Shown here in pieces: positions 17,393 through 26,609 of a stretch of DNA of 64,000 bases. Numbering within the stretch: the stretch's first letter is position 1; every line of letters starts with the position of its first letter. Origin of the DNA: an uncultured Muribaculaceae bacterium (GTDB lineage: Bacteria; Bacteroidota; Bacteroidia; Bacteroidales; Muribaculaceae); contig CAJUIT010000001.1 in NCBI GenBank assembly GCA_910586565.1, positions 62,001 to 126,000 on the forward strand. Reading direction: 5' to 3'. The notes below the pieces were generated by a model. That model searched no databases. It was not told where the DNA came from and saw only the letters and a list, made by a program, of their open reading frames with translations. Position numbers and translations under genes: made by a program.

Positions 17393-18754
17393 ATGAAAGA
17401 AAGATATACGAATTACAATAGTAACAGTAACGAGGGGAGCCGCAAACGCGTAGTTGTAATAGGGGGAGGCTTCGCCGGATTAAATTTTGTAAAGCACATT
17501 AATCTTGATTATTATGATGTTACGGTTATCGACCGTAATAACTACCATAGCTTTCCGCCATTATTCTATCAGGTTGCGTCGGCCGGCCTCGACCCCGCAA
17601 GCATCTGCTTCCCGCTGAGGCGTGAGCTGAGAAAGCTCAAAAGCCCTAACGTGAGATTCAACATGGGAAAGGTGAAAGCAATTGATGTGGAGCGTAAATG
17701 TGTGCGAACCGACGAAGAGACCGTGCCTTACGACATTCTCATAATTGCAGCGGGGACGAAGAATAATTTCTTCAACATGCCCGAGCTTGAAAAAACGGTC
17801 TACACACTGAAGTCAACTCCCGAGGCGCTCAGGTGCAGAAACGATATTCTCGATTTGCTTGAGAGGGCGGCTCTTGAGCGGAATAGAGAGCGGCAGCGCG
17901 AAATGCTGAATTTCGTGGTTATCGGCGGCGGTCCTACCGGGGTTGAGATTGCAGGTGCTCTTGGCGAGATGAAACGCTATGTTATTCCGCGCGAATATCC
18001 GTCAATCTATCAGGAAGATGTAAATATCACACTGCTCGAAGGTTCCGACCAACTTCTCAAAACCATGAGTGATGAAAGTTCTCGTGATGCTGCCAAGGGT
18101 CTTGAATCGCTCATGGTGACGGTGAAGTTGAACTCCATAATGACAAATTTTGAAAATGGCGTGATTACCCTGAAATCGGGTGATACCCTGCCTGCAAGCA
18201 TGCTGATATGGACAGCGGGTGTCACCGCAGTGCCATTTGAAATCATAGGAACTGAAAACAATCCCATAGGACATGGCAACAGGTTCAAAACCGATGCCCG
18301 TTGTAAAGTTGAGGGATTGGAGGATGTTTATGCACTCGGTGATATTTCGCTGATGAGTGGCGATCCCGGTTTCCCTCAGGGGCATCCGCAGCTTGCTCAG
18401 GTTGCTATCCAACAAGGGAGGTTTGTAGCTAAAAATCTCAATGAGGCTGCAAAGAATGCCGGAAAAATCACCCCGGAGGGCACAGCATTACCTTCGTTCC
18501 GCTATAACGATAAAGGCTCAATGGCCACCATCGGGCGAAACCGGGCGGTGGTTGATATGAAGCATGCACACTTTTCGGGCTTCTCGGCCTGGCTTGCGTG
18601 GATGTTCATCCATCTGGTGTCACTGTTAGGAATGAGGAACAAAATCACGGTTCTGGTGAACTGGATATGGTCATATTTCAACTACGGAACTTCGTTACGC
18701 CTGCTCATTCATCCTGTAAAATATCCGTTGCGCCGCCGATGGAAAGATGAGTGA
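17393..18754 (+). CDS. ndh: Type II NADH dehydrogenase (NDH-2)
   Basis: A single-subunit, non-proton-pumping NADH:quinone oxidoreductase attached to the inner face of the cytoplasmic membrane. Two Rossmann motifs are clear: GGGFAGL for FAD near the N-terminus and GGGPTGVEIAGAL for NADH near residue 180. The NDH-2 signature region YALGDIS with QGHPQLAQVAIQQG contacts flavin and quinone. A hydrophobic C-terminal stretch (about 395-435, AWLAWMFIHLVSLLG) is the membrane-anchoring part. I start at 17393 (MKERYTNY, 453 residues); the frame extends 13 codons upstream, but those residues have no family support. The isochorismate synthase elsewhere in the window suggests menaquinone as acceptor. Confidence 0.92.
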   Translation: MKERYTNYNSNSNEGSRKRVVVIGGGFAGLNFVKHINLDYYDVTVIDRNNYHSFPPLFYQVASAGLDPASICFPLRRELRKLKSPNVRFNMGKVKAIDVERKCVRTDEETVPYDILIIAAGTKNNFFNMPELEKTVYTLKSTPEALRCRNDILDLLERAALERNRERQREMLNFVVIGGGPTGVEIAGALGEMKRYVIPREYPSIYQEDVNITLLEGSDQLLKTMSDESSRDAAKGLESLMVTVKLNSIMTNFENGVITLKSGDTLPASMLIWTAGVTAVPFEIIGTENNPIGHGNRFKTDARCKVEGLEDVYALGDISLMSGDPGFPQGHPQLAQVAIQQGRFVAKNLNEAAKNAGKITPEGTALPSFRYNDKGSMATIGRNRAVVDMKHAHFSGFSAWLAWMFIHLVSLLGMRNKITVLVNWIWSYFNYGTSLRLLIHPVKYPLRRRWKDE

Positions 18755-18776
18755 CGTTTTTATAGAAAAACCGTCA
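18751..18776 (+). terminator. Hairpin overlapping the ndh stop
   Basis: GTGACGTTTTT (18751-18761) pairs with AAAAACCGTCAC (about 18765-18776), with one bulged base; it includes the ndh stop codon and lies in the 36-base gap between the convergent ndh and dnaB. Confidence 0.5.
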
Positions 18777-18790
18777 CATGCAATTATACA

Positions 18791-20362
18791 TCAGAATGGG
18801 GTGGGAGAGTTGTCGGGCGAAAGGTCGGCCGAACCTCCCGAGAACGGATTAGGCGAAGCAAACGGGTCAGCAGCAGCGGCAGGTTCACCCTCGCCGCTGT
18901 TGAGTTTCGAGCCTACGATATGGCGAGTTACAAGGGAATTTTCATCCCAGTTCTGGAAGCGTGCATATTGGCTCACAAATCTCATTTTTACATCGTCCAC
19001 CTTACCACTACGGTGCTTTGCCACAATGAATTGAGCAAGCCCGCGGATGTCGTTTCCTTCGGCATCCTCGCTGCTGTGAAGATAGTATTCGGGGCGGTGA
19101 ATGAAGCAGACAATATCGGCATCCTGTTCGATGGCGCCCGATTCACGAAGGTCACTAAGCTGAGGGCGTTTCGACTGGCTGTCGGTTCCACGGCTTTCTA
19201 CCGAGCGGTTAAGCTGAGAAAGGGCTATGATTGGAATGTTCAGCTCTTTTGCAAGCTGCTTGAGCGAGCGTGAAATCATTGACACCTCCTGTTCGCGCGA
19301 GCCGAACTTCATGCCCGATGCATTCATCAGCTGCAAATAGTCGATGATGATTATTCTCACCTGATGTTCTCTCACAAGGCGGCGTGCTTTTGTGCGCAGC
19401 TCGAAAATTGAGAGTGAGGGGGTATCATCAATGTAAAGCGGAGCCGAATAAAGGCTTTTCACACCACCCATAAGTTTATCCCAGTCGGCATCGGTCAGTC
19501 GGCCGCTTTTGATTTTTTCACCTTCAAGTTCGCAAACGTTGCTTATCAAACGGTTAACGAGCTGAAGGTTACTCATTTCAAGCGAGAAGATAGCCACCGG
19601 GGTGTTTACATTCACCGCCATATTCTTGGCCATAGATAGCACGAAAGCGGTTTTACCCATCGCGGGGCGGGCAGCGATGATAATGAGGTCGGAGTTCTGC
19701 CAACCCGATGTGAGCTTGTCGAGCTCATGGAACTGTGTTTCGAGTCCGGAAAGACCTGTCTCACGGTTTGCAGCCGCCTCAATCTGCTCGATTGCCTGCT
19801 TAATCACAGGGTCGATTTGCGTAACATCCTTTTTTACATTTCGCTGGGATATTTCAAATAGTTTTCCCTCGGCTTCCTGCAAAAGGTCGTCGACGTCATT
19901 ACTCTCGTCAAAAGCTTTCCCTTCAATTGCCGATGCGAAGTTGATAAGCTCGCGCGCAAGATATTTTTGTGCCACAATGCGGGCGTGAAACTCAACGTGA
20001 GCACCCGATGCCACTTTAGCGGTTAGGGTGGAGATGTAGACGGGACCCCCTGCATTGTCGAGGGCACCGTTGGCGCGCAACCGCTCGGTGACGGTGAGCA
20101 TGTCGATTGGTTGCTGCGATGCGCCGAGCTGCTGAACAGCCGCATAAATAAGCTGATGCTTCGGGTCGTAGAAACTTTCAGGTTTCAAAAGGTCGCACAC
20201 AGTTGTGTAGGCGTCTTTCTCAAGCATGAGAGCGCCTAACACAGCTTCCTCAACTTCGGTGTCGCGTGGTGCCAGACGGCCTCCGGTGTCGTACATTGTT
20301 TCTGGACGCGGTTTCTGCGAACGATAGTTTCCTGAATTATTGCGGTTGTTGGTGAGTTCCAT
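18791..20362 (-). CDS. dnaB: Replicative DNA helicase DnaB
   Basis: Hexameric 5'-3' helicase that unwinds the replication fork and binds primase. The N-terminal helical domain (about 30-140, DTEVEEAVLGALMLE onward) binds DnaG; the RecA-like domain (about 200-470) has Walker A ARPAMGKTAF, Walker B IIIIDYLQLM, and the conserved ALSQLNRSVE, LSDLRESGAIEQDAD and FIVAKHRSGK motifs. At 523 residues it has extra disordered ends: Asn/Arg-rich at the start and Ala/Pro/Ser-rich at the C-terminus (AAAADPFASPNPF). No intein is present. dnaG lies 6.2 kb away on the other strand with its own promoter. Confidence 0.96.
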   Translation of the reverse strand: MELTNNRNNSGNYRSQKPRPETMYDTGGRLAPRDTEVEEAVLGALMLEKDAYTTVCDLLKPESFYDPKHQLIYAAVQQLGASQQPIDMLTVTERLRANGALDNAGGPVYISTLTAKVASGAHVEFHARIVAQKYLARELINFASAIEGKAFDESNDVDDLLQEAEGKLFEISQRNVKKDVTQIDPVIKQAIEQIEAAANRETGLSGLETQFHELDKLTSGWQNSDLIIIAARPAMGKTAFVLSMAKNMAVNVNTPVAIFSLEMSNLQLVNRLISNVCELEGEKIKSGRLTDADWDKLMGGVKSLYSAPLYIDDTPSLSIFELRTKARRLVREHQVRIIIIDYLQLMNASGMKFGSREQEVSMISRSLKQLAKELNIPIIALSQLNRSVESRGTDSQSKRPQLSDLRESGAIEQDADIVCFIHRPEYYLHSSEDAEGNDIRGLAQFIVAKHRSGKVDDVKMRFVSQYARFQNWDENSLVTRHIVGSKLNSGEGEPAAAADPFASPNPFSGGSADLSPDNSPTPF

Positions 20363-20387
20363 TCGTTGTTGTGGGTTATTCTGTTTA

Positions 20388-20395
20388 CAAAGGTA
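20388..20395 (-). promoter_or_regulatory. Bacteroidetes -7 box (TACCTTTG) for dnaB
   Basis: Exact TAnnTTTG match on the minus strand, 26 bases before the dnaB ATG. It lies only 18 bases from the terminator hairpin of the upstream efflux operon, so the -33 region falls inside that hairpin. Confidence 0.7.
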
Positions 20396-20412
20396 GATAA
20401 AATAATAAAAAA

Positions 20413-20451
20413 GGCAGTGTGTCGTGATGCAAAAACATCACCCACACTGCC
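20413..20451 (-). terminator. Terminator of the RND efflux operon
   Basis: Two stacked stems, GGCAGTGTG/CACACTGCC (20413-20421, 20443-20451) and GTGATG/CATCAC (20424-20429, 20436-20441). Minus-strand reading ends in TTTTTTATTATTTT, a good intrinsic terminator 29 bases past the pump gene. Confidence 0.85.
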
Positions 20452-20479
20452 TCCACGTCGCAGAAAAAAGCTCTATATC

Positions 20480-23400
20480 TCACGGCCGTTTGGTAATGGA
20501 TGCTCCGGCCTTATTTTCATCGATTGTCGCATTGGCACTCTCCCCGGGAGGATTATTTGATGCTGTTACATTGCTCCCTGCAAAAACACGCGACAAATAT
20601 TTCTCCCTGAATTTTTCAAACAGTTCCCAGAAATTCGGAACAAAAAGAGTGCCGATAACAGCATTCACAGCCATGCCATAGACAACGGCAGTGCCGAGAC
20701 TCAACCGGCTTTCGGCTCCGGCACCCGAAGCGAACAGCATGGGCATCACACCAAACACGAAAGCCAACGCTGTCATCATGATTGGGCGGAAGCGCACAAT
20801 GCCCCCTTGACGGGCAGCCTCCCTAACAGGCATGCCGGCTTTGTGATAGTCAATTGCATACTCCACAATCAGAATCGCATTTTTGGCCGCAAGGCCGAGG
20901 AGCAGAATAATGCCGATTTGTGTGTAGATGCTGATGCTCTGATTCATGAAGAAGCAACCGATGATGGTGCCAAGCAACGCGGTTGGCATCGCAATCACCA
21001 CCGAAAGGGGATCGGTCCAACTCTCATATTGAGCGGCGAGCACAAGGATTGTCATAATTATAGCGAAAATCAAAACGGTTGTTATCGTGGTGCCCGATTG
21101 GGTTTCCTGCAGAGCCTCCCCCGTCCAGGCATAGCCGTAGCTGTTGCCGGTGGCTTTTGCCACAATCTCCTCCATAACTTTGATTGCGGTGGATGAGCTT
21201 ACTCCATGAGCCGGTGTAGCTGTCATGGAGGCTGATTCATACATGTTATACCGGCTTATGGTTGACGAACCCATCGAGGGCACAACTGTGGCAAACGAGC
21301 TGAAAGGAACCATATCCCCGTTGCCGTTGCGCACGCTTAGTTTCAGCACATCGCCGATATTGCTGCGTGCCGCATCATCGGCGGCGATGTTCACCTGATA
21401 AACCTTATTGAATTCAACAAAATCGTTTACGTAGCTCCCGCCCATGAATGCCGAAAGGGTGGAATATATGGCATCCATGTCGAGCCCCATCATCTTGATT
21501 TTGTCGCGGTCGATGTTGATGGTGTATTGGGGCACTTCACCCTGGTAGAGCGACTGAACCGAGGCGATTTCGGGATAGTTGGCTGCCGTTTGCTTTATAT
21601 CGTCGAGCACCTCCATCATCTCTTTGGCTCCGTGAGAATTTATGTCGAGCAGCTGCATTTCAAGTCCGGATGTCATGCCCAATCCGGGAATTGCCGGCGG
21701 ATTGAGTGCAAACATCACACCTTCCTGCAATCCCGCGCATTTTTCTTCGAGACGTGCCATGACAGCTTCCACCGAGTGCGACGCACCTTTGCGTTCGCTC
21801 CACGGTTTCAGAATCACAAACAGGCTGCCGAGGTTGCTCCCCGAGCCCCCACCCATGAATGAGAACCCCGACATTTCAATAATATCGGATACCTCGGGCA
21901 TCTCCGATGCAATTTTTGAGACTTGGTCAACCATCTTGTCGGTGCGGTCGAGCGAAGCACCTGTAGGCAATTGCACCGAAGCCATAAAATAGCCCATATC
22001 CTCTTCGGGCACGTATGTGGTCGGCCATTTTGAGAATCCCCAGAATGCAACGAAGCAGAGCACCGCATAAATGCCGATGGCAATAGCCGGCCGCTTTAAA
22101 AAACGTCCGATTGCCGAGGTGTAGGCCTGCACGGTCTTGGCCCATCCCGTGTTGAACCAACGGAACAGGAAGAACTTCGCAGGTTTACTCTTTCGCAGGA
22201 AAAGCGCACACATGGCCGGGGTGAATGTCAAGGCGTTAAACCCGGAGAAAGCAGTGGAAACGGCGATTGTGAGTGCAAACTGTTTGTAGAGTTCGCCGGT
22301 AATGCCCGAAATGAAGGCCGTGGGGATGAACACCGACAGAAGTACGAGCACTTCTCCCACAACCGGCCCTTGCAGTTCAACCATAGCTTTCTGAGCGGCT
22401 TGGCGGGGTGTCATTTTCCCCTCATCCACAATTCTGGCACAGTCCTCCACCACCACAATGGCATCATCAACAACAATTGCGATGGCAAGAACGAGACCAA
22501 ACAGCGTGAGGGTGTTGAGCGTGAATCCCAGCAGTTTCATCACGGCAAATGTGGCAATCAGCGACACCGGAATGGTAATCATGGGGATTATGACAGCCCT
22601 CCAGCTCTGCAGGAACATCATGATTACAAGCATCACAATGAGGGTTGTTTCGGCAAAGGTTACAAGCACCTCGTCGATTGATGCCGACACGAAATTTGTA
22701 GTGTTCATGAGCACTCTGCAATGCACCCCCTCAGGGAGATACTGTTCAAGCTGTTTCAACTCATTCTGCACTTCCCCCGCAACGGTGAGGGCATTTGCGT
22801 CCGACCGTTGGTAGATTCCGATTAGACCGGCTTCATGACCCGAAACACGCGATATGTTGCCATAGCTTTCACTGCCCAAATCAACCCGGGCTATATCTTT
22901 CAACCGCAGAATGTTTCCGTTGCTGTCGGTTTTGATAATGATGTTGCCGAACTGTTCTGGAGTCACGAGTCGTCCGGGCGAGGTAAGTGTGAACTGGAAC
23001 GCAGATGGGGTGGTGATTGGTGCGCTTCCCACGCTGCCGGCCGACACTTCCATGTTCTGAGCCTCAATTGCAGCGCGCACATCATCGGGTGTTACATCGC
23101 GCACCTGCATTTTGTCGGGGTCCATCCACACACGCATGCTGTATTCCCCTGCACCGAAAGCGCTGGCACCACCCACACCGTCGAGGCGGGCAAGTTCGTT
23201 GACCATGTGGAGCTGGGCGTAGTTTGTGAGATAGAGCGCATCGTAGCGTTCGGGGTCGTCACTTTCGAGGGCCACGAACAACAGGATGTTGGAAGATTCG
23301 GAATTGACGGAAACCCCTTGTTCTGTTACAGCCGACGGAAGTTGCGGAGATGCCTGACTCACAAGATTCTGCACCTTTACTGCCGCATCATCAAGATCAA

Positions 23401-23695
23401 CACCGTTTTTGAAGGTGATGCGAAGGTTGTAGGAACCGTCGGAGCCTGAACTCGAACTCATGTACATCATTCCCTCCACGCCATTGACAGCCTGCTCGAT
23501 AGGTTCACCGATTGCTTCGGCCACGGTCGATGCGTCGGCTCCGGGGTAGGTGGCTGAAACCTGAACGGTAGGGGGTGAGATGTTGGGATATTGGGCTATT
23601 GGAAGTGTCTTAACTGTAATGACACCCACCAGTATCATGAGAATTGCCAGCACTGTGGCAAAAATGGGGCGATCTATAAAGAATCTTGAAAACAT
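20480..23695 (-). CDS. RND multidrug efflux pump, AcrB/MexB (HAE1) family
   Basis: An inner membrane proton-driven drug transporter forming a trimer with periplasmic porter domains. The 1071-residue length, the N-terminal MFSRFFIDRPIFATVLAILM helix, two large periplasmic loops and twelve predicted membrane helices fit HAE1. The proton relay is present: paired Asp in IAIVVDDAIVVVED (TM4) and the Lys of GLAAKNAILIVEYA (TM10). The C-terminus (about 1040-1071) is hydrophilic. It is third in an operon after the outer membrane channel and the adaptor, 68 bases downstream of the latter. Substrates (bile salts, dyes, antibiotics) cannot be read from sequence. No TetR- or MarR-type regulator is adjacent. 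Confidence 0.95.
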   Translation of the reverse strand: MFSRFFIDRPIFATVLAILMILVGVITVKTLPIAQYPNISPPTVQVSATYPGADASTVAEAIGEPIEQAVNGVEGMMYMSSSSGSDGSYNLRITFKNGVDLDDAAVKVQNLVSQASPQLPSAVTEQGVSVNSESSNILLFVALESDDPERYDALYLTNYAQLHMVNELARLDGVGGASAFGAGEYSMRVWMDPDKMQVRDVTPDDVRAAIEAQNMEVSAGSVGSAPITTPSAFQFTLTSPGRLVTPEQFGNIIIKTDSNGNILRLKDIARVDLGSESYGNISRVSGHEAGLIGIYQRSDANALTVAGEVQNELKQLEQYLPEGVHCRVLMNTTNFVSASIDEVLVTFAETTLIVMLVIMMFLQSWRAVIIPMITIPVSLIATFAVMKLLGFTLNTLTLFGLVLAIAIVVDDAIVVVEDCARIVDEGKMTPRQAAQKAMVELQGPVVGEVLVLLSVFIPTAFISGITGELYKQFALTIAVSTAFSGFNALTFTPAMCALFLRKSKPAKFFLFRWFNTGWAKTVQAYTSAIGRFLKRPAIAIGIYAVLCFVAFWGFSKWPTTYVPEEDMGYFMASVQLPTGASLDRTDKMVDQVSKIASEMPEVSDIIEMSGFSFMGGGSGSNLGSLFVILKPWSERKGASHSVEAVMARLEEKCAGLQEGVMFALNPPAIPGLGMTSGLEMQLLDINSHGAKEMMEVLDDIKQTAANYPEIASVQSLYQGEVPQYTINIDRDKIKMMGLDMDAIYSTLSAFMGGSYVNDFVEFNKVYQVNIAADDAARSNIGDVLKLSVRNGNGDMVPFSSFATVVPSMGSSTISRYNMYESASMTATPAHGVSSSTAIKVMEEIVAKATGNSYGYAWTGEALQETQSGTTITTVLIFAIIMTILVLAAQYESWTDPLSVVIAMPTALLGTIIGCFFMNQSISIYTQIGIILLLGLAAKNAILIVEYAIDYHKAGMPVREAARQGGIVRFRPIMMTALAFVFGVMPMLFASGAGAESRLSLGTAVVYGMAVNAVIGTLFVPNFWELFEKFREKYLSRVFAGSNVTASNNPPGESANATIDENKAGASITKRP

Positions 23696-23763
23696 GTTAG
23701 CTCACAGGTTTTAATTGAAACGTATCATGGTTATGCAGGGCAACGGAGTGGGCGTTAAGTAGC

Positions 23764-24897
23764 TTACTTAACCTCAATTGGCTTTACCTCCATGCCATCG
23801 CGTACTTTTAGGAGCGCTTTTGTCACGTAGCGGTCGGTAGGTCGCAGTCCTTCTGTCACAACTCTAAGAGTGTCGTGATATAGTTCCCCCACCTTCACCG
23901 GAGTGTAGACAATGCGGTTTGAATCGTTCACAACGTAGAGATACTTCCCGAGCTGGTCGGTACCGATTGAGGCATCCTTAACGATGATTGCTTTGGGATC
24001 AACCGCGTAGGGGAGGAGCACAGTTGCAAACATGCCGCTGCGCAATTCACCGTTGGAATTGTCAATTTTAATTCGCATCGGAACGGTTCCGGTTGATTTG
24101 TTTACCGCCGGGGCGGTATAGTCAAGTTTCCCTGTGTACTTGTTCGGGATACTGTCGCCGAATTGCACCGGAATGTGGTCATAATCAATTTTTGCGGCGG
24201 CAGGCGAATTGCGCAATTCGAGCACGCGGGTATCCTCAACGGCGAAAGTTGCCGACACACTTGAGTCGTCGTAAACTGTTGTGAGCACGACAGGGGAACT
24301 TTCACCCGCCACAAATGAGCCAGGAAGAAGAAGTGATTCTGATGCATGGCCGGCGAAGGGGGCGCGCACTGTGCAATAACTGAGCATCAAACGCGCGGTT
24401 TCAACCGCTGCCTGTGCTGTTTTTATTGACGCTTCGCTCTCTTTGAGGGCGCTTTCGGCTTGGATTACATCCATTTTCGAGACGGCATCGCTCAGAAGGG
24501 CTTTTTTCATTGCCTCATATTGTTTTGAGTTGTACTCATGCGTTGCCCTGGCTGTTTGGAGTTGAGCCTCAGCTTCGTTTAATGCCTGCGCGTAGGAGGT
24601 GGATTCGATAGTGAACAGCGGTTGACCGGCTTTGACATAATCTCCGTCATTGTAAAGCTGGGCGGTTATATAGCCGTTAACGCGAGCCACAATGTCAACA
24701 TCCTGATTGGAGATGAGTGTGGCAGGATAGGATTTGTGCAGAACTATAGAATCAACTATCGGCCTGGCAACATCCACTTCGGTCAGAGCTGATGAGTCAT
24801 CATCAGTCTTGCTGTGGCTGCATGCCGAAACAAGGCATAATGCCGCACCGGCAGCAACTGCCGGCAAAATCCATCGTTGTGTGTTTATTGTTTTCAT
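23764..24897 (-). CDS. RND efflux periplasmic adaptor (membrane fusion protein)
   Basis: AcrA/MexA-type adaptor joining the inner membrane pump to the outer membrane channel. From the ATG at 24897 it starts MKTINTQRWILPAVAAGAAL and has a lipobox around LVSACSH, so it is predicted to be a lipoprotein. Domain order is membrane-proximal strand, lipoyl half (VARVNGYITA), a helical hairpin rich in Ala, Glu and Gln (about 95-165), the second lipoyl half (TVRAPFAGHASESL), beta-barrel and C-terminal domain. A frame to 24942 would add 15 residues before the signal and overlap the channel gene; it is less likely. 377 residues is normal. Confidence 0.94.
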   Translation of the reverse strand: MKTINTQRWILPAVAAGAALCLVSACSHSKTDDDSSALTEVDVARPIVDSIVLHKSYPATLISNQDVDIVARVNGYITAQLYNDGDYVKAGQPLFTIESTSYAQALNEAEAQLQTARATHEYNSKQYEAMKKALLSDAVSKMDVIQAESALKESEASIKTAQAAVETARLMLSYCTVRAPFAGHASESLLLPGSFVAGESSPVVLTTVYDDSSVSATFAVEDTRVLELRNSPAAAKIDYDHIPVQFGDSIPNKYTGKLDYTAPAVNKSTGTVPMRIKIDNSNGELRSGMFATVLLPYAVDPKAIIVKDASIGTDQLGKYLYVVNDSNRIVYTPVKVGELYHDTLRVVTEGLRPTDRYVTKALLKVRDGMEVKPIEVK

Positions 24898-24907
24898 AGG
24901 GATATGT

Positions 24908-26347
24908 TTAATCAAGAGATGATATATCGAATCCTCCGCCAAGAGCCTCGTAGAGGGTGATTAGTGCTGAGAGTGCCGAGCCTTTTGCCGACACCATGTC
25001 GCTTTCGGCCGACAGAGAGTTCAGCTGCGCGGTCACAACATCACTCATGGGGCTAAGAGATGTTTTATAGCGGTCGACTGCAAGACGCAGGGCCTCGTCG
25101 TTCTGTTCGATGACATTTGCCAGAGCATCAATGTGGCGCAAAGAGTTGTGGTAGGTCGACAAGGCATTGTCAACTTCCTGCACCGCATTTAACACCGTCA
25201 GATTATAATTGTCAATCCCGGCCATGAGCGATTCTTTTGCCGATGCCAGCTCATATTTTCGCGCTAATCCGTCGAACAATGTCCACGACAAGGTAGGAGC
25301 GATTGAATAGGTGAACGACTCGTGCGTCATCATATCGGAAATATTGTGTGCCGAAGTACCTATAGCACCGTCAATTCGCAGCGAGGGGAGAAAATCCTTT
25401 TTTGCCACACCCACTTGCGCGGCATATTCCTCCAGTTCCATCGCGGCCTGAGCGATGTCGGGGCGACGGCGCAGAATATCAGCTGGAATGCCCGAGGGGA
25501 TAAGGTGATTGATGTCGGGGAGGTTTTTCACTTGGTTCACGGCAGCTTCAATAGCCTCAGGCTCCAATCCTGTTAAAACAGCAAGGGCATTGATGGTGGT
25601 GTGGATGGAGTTTTCCAACATGGGAATGTCGGCGGTTGTGGAGTAATAGGTTTCCTGAGCTTGCGCAACATCAAGTTTCGAGGCAAGGGTCGTTTCAAAT
25701 CGTGCTTTCGCGATGTTCACGATTTTCATCTGCTCCTCTGAGTGTGCCCGGGAGATTTCCAGAAGTTCGCGGTACATCACCAGTTGTATATAAGTAGATG
25801 CTATCTGAGCACTTACCGATACCAACGTTCCTGCATATTCGGCCTTGGATGCCATGTAGCCGGCTTTTTTTGCTTTTACTCCTGCTGCGACTTTACCGAA
25901 TATGTCAATCTCCCACGATGCGCTCAGTCCTGCCGAAAAATAATCCGTTGTCATTGCCTGAGCAGGGGCATTGGTTGTCATGCCGCTTTCACGGGCTTTT
26001 GTCCATCCGGCGTTCAAAGCCACAGTGGGGTACCATCCCGACCGGGCCTGCTTCATGGCGTTGCGTGCGATGTTACTCCGCTTTAATGCCATCGCAACAT
26101 TGTAGTTGTGGTCAATGCCTGCGGCGATAAATGAATTAAGAACGGAGTCGTTGAATGTTTTCCACCACACATCTGAGTCCATGTCGGGAATTTCCATCGC
26201 AGGAGCCGACGCGTAGCTCCAGCCTTGTGGCAGAGCGTTTCCGGCACCGGAAATTTCGGCGTCCGATTTAAGCTCGGTGCCATGCGTGTGTAGCGGAATA
26301 ATAGCAGCTGCAAAAGCAGCGTAAACATAAATAAACAGTTGCTTCAT
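24908..26347 (-). CDS. Outer membrane efflux channel, TolC/OprM family
   Basis: The outer membrane trimeric duct of the tripartite pump. It has a signal peptide (MKQLFIYVYAAFAAAIIPL), no lipobox, and the two tandem OEP repeats with long helices: the first around 90-230 with the NAGWTKARESG and WEIDIFGKV motifs, the second around 290-460 with ADILRRRPDIAQA and PTLSWTLFDG. The RRPDI motif is highly typical of the NodT-type subgroup. At 479 residues it is standard. It is the first gene of the operon; the upstream region carries inverted and direct repeats (26351-26402) that could bind a regulator. Its stop lies 11 bases before the adaptor start. Confidence 0.94.
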   Translation of the reverse strand: MKQLFIYVYAAFAAAIIPLHTHGTELKSDAEISGAGNALPQGWSYASAPAMEIPDMDSDVWWKTFNDSVLNSFIAAGIDHNYNVAMALKRSNIARNAMKQARSGWYPTVALNAGWTKARESGMTTNAPAQAMTTDYFSAGLSASWEIDIFGKVAAGVKAKKAGYMASKAEYAGTLVSVSAQIASTYIQLVMYRELLEISRAHSEEQMKIVNIAKARFETTLASKLDVAQAQETYYSTTADIPMLENSIHTTINALAVLTGLEPEAIEAAVNQVKNLPDINHLIPSGIPADILRRRPDIAQAAMELEEYAAQVGVAKKDFLPSLRIDGAIGTSAHNISDMMTHESFTYSIAPTLSWTLFDGLARKYELASAKESLMAGIDNYNLTVLNAVQEVDNALSTYHNSLRHIDALANVIEQNDEALRLAVDRYKTSLSPMSDVVTAQLNSLSAESDMVSAKGSALSALITLYEALGGGFDISSLD

Positions 26348-26350
26348 TAT

Positions 26351-26402
26351 CGTGTGTCAATTCTAAATTCTTTAATAGAGATTAACAATTCTATAACACA
26401 CG
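26351..26402. promoter_or_regulatory. Operator-like repeats upstream of the efflux operon
   Basis: CGTGTGT (26351-26357) and ACACACG (26396-26402) form an outer inverted repeat, and CAATTCTA occurs twice in direct orientation (26358-26365 and 26386-26393). They lie immediately before the ATG of the channel gene at 26347. Function is inferred from position only. Confidence 0.35.
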
Positions 26403-26514
26403 CCGCCCCAAAGTCGTTTAACGACAGCCCCGGGAATTAAATATTTTTTACTCACGCAGGCCTTTGAGTTTTTGGCTACGTCCAAGATGCTCCGCTCGGC
26501 AATACTCAAATAAA

Positions 26515-26547
26515 TTTGGCATTGCTCTCTACTTATTCGTATCTTTG
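26515..26547 (+). promoter_or_regulatory. Full Bacteroidetes promoter for dnaG
   Basis: TTTG at 26515-26518, a 21-base spacer and TATCTTTG at 26540-26547. This is the best complete -33/-7 match in the window. Transcription would start near 26553, consistent with translation from either 26580 or 26610. Confidence 0.8.
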
Positions 26548-26609
26548 TAAAAGCAATTCAAGCTTCATGCCGTTTCGGCTTGCCAAGTGGCATTGACATA
26601 ACACCGCAG

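Noticed and set aside
20480..26347. Efflux operon as a horizontally acquired resistance island
   Set aside because: Codon use and base composition look like the flanking core genes, and there are no mobile-element genes or flanking repeats.
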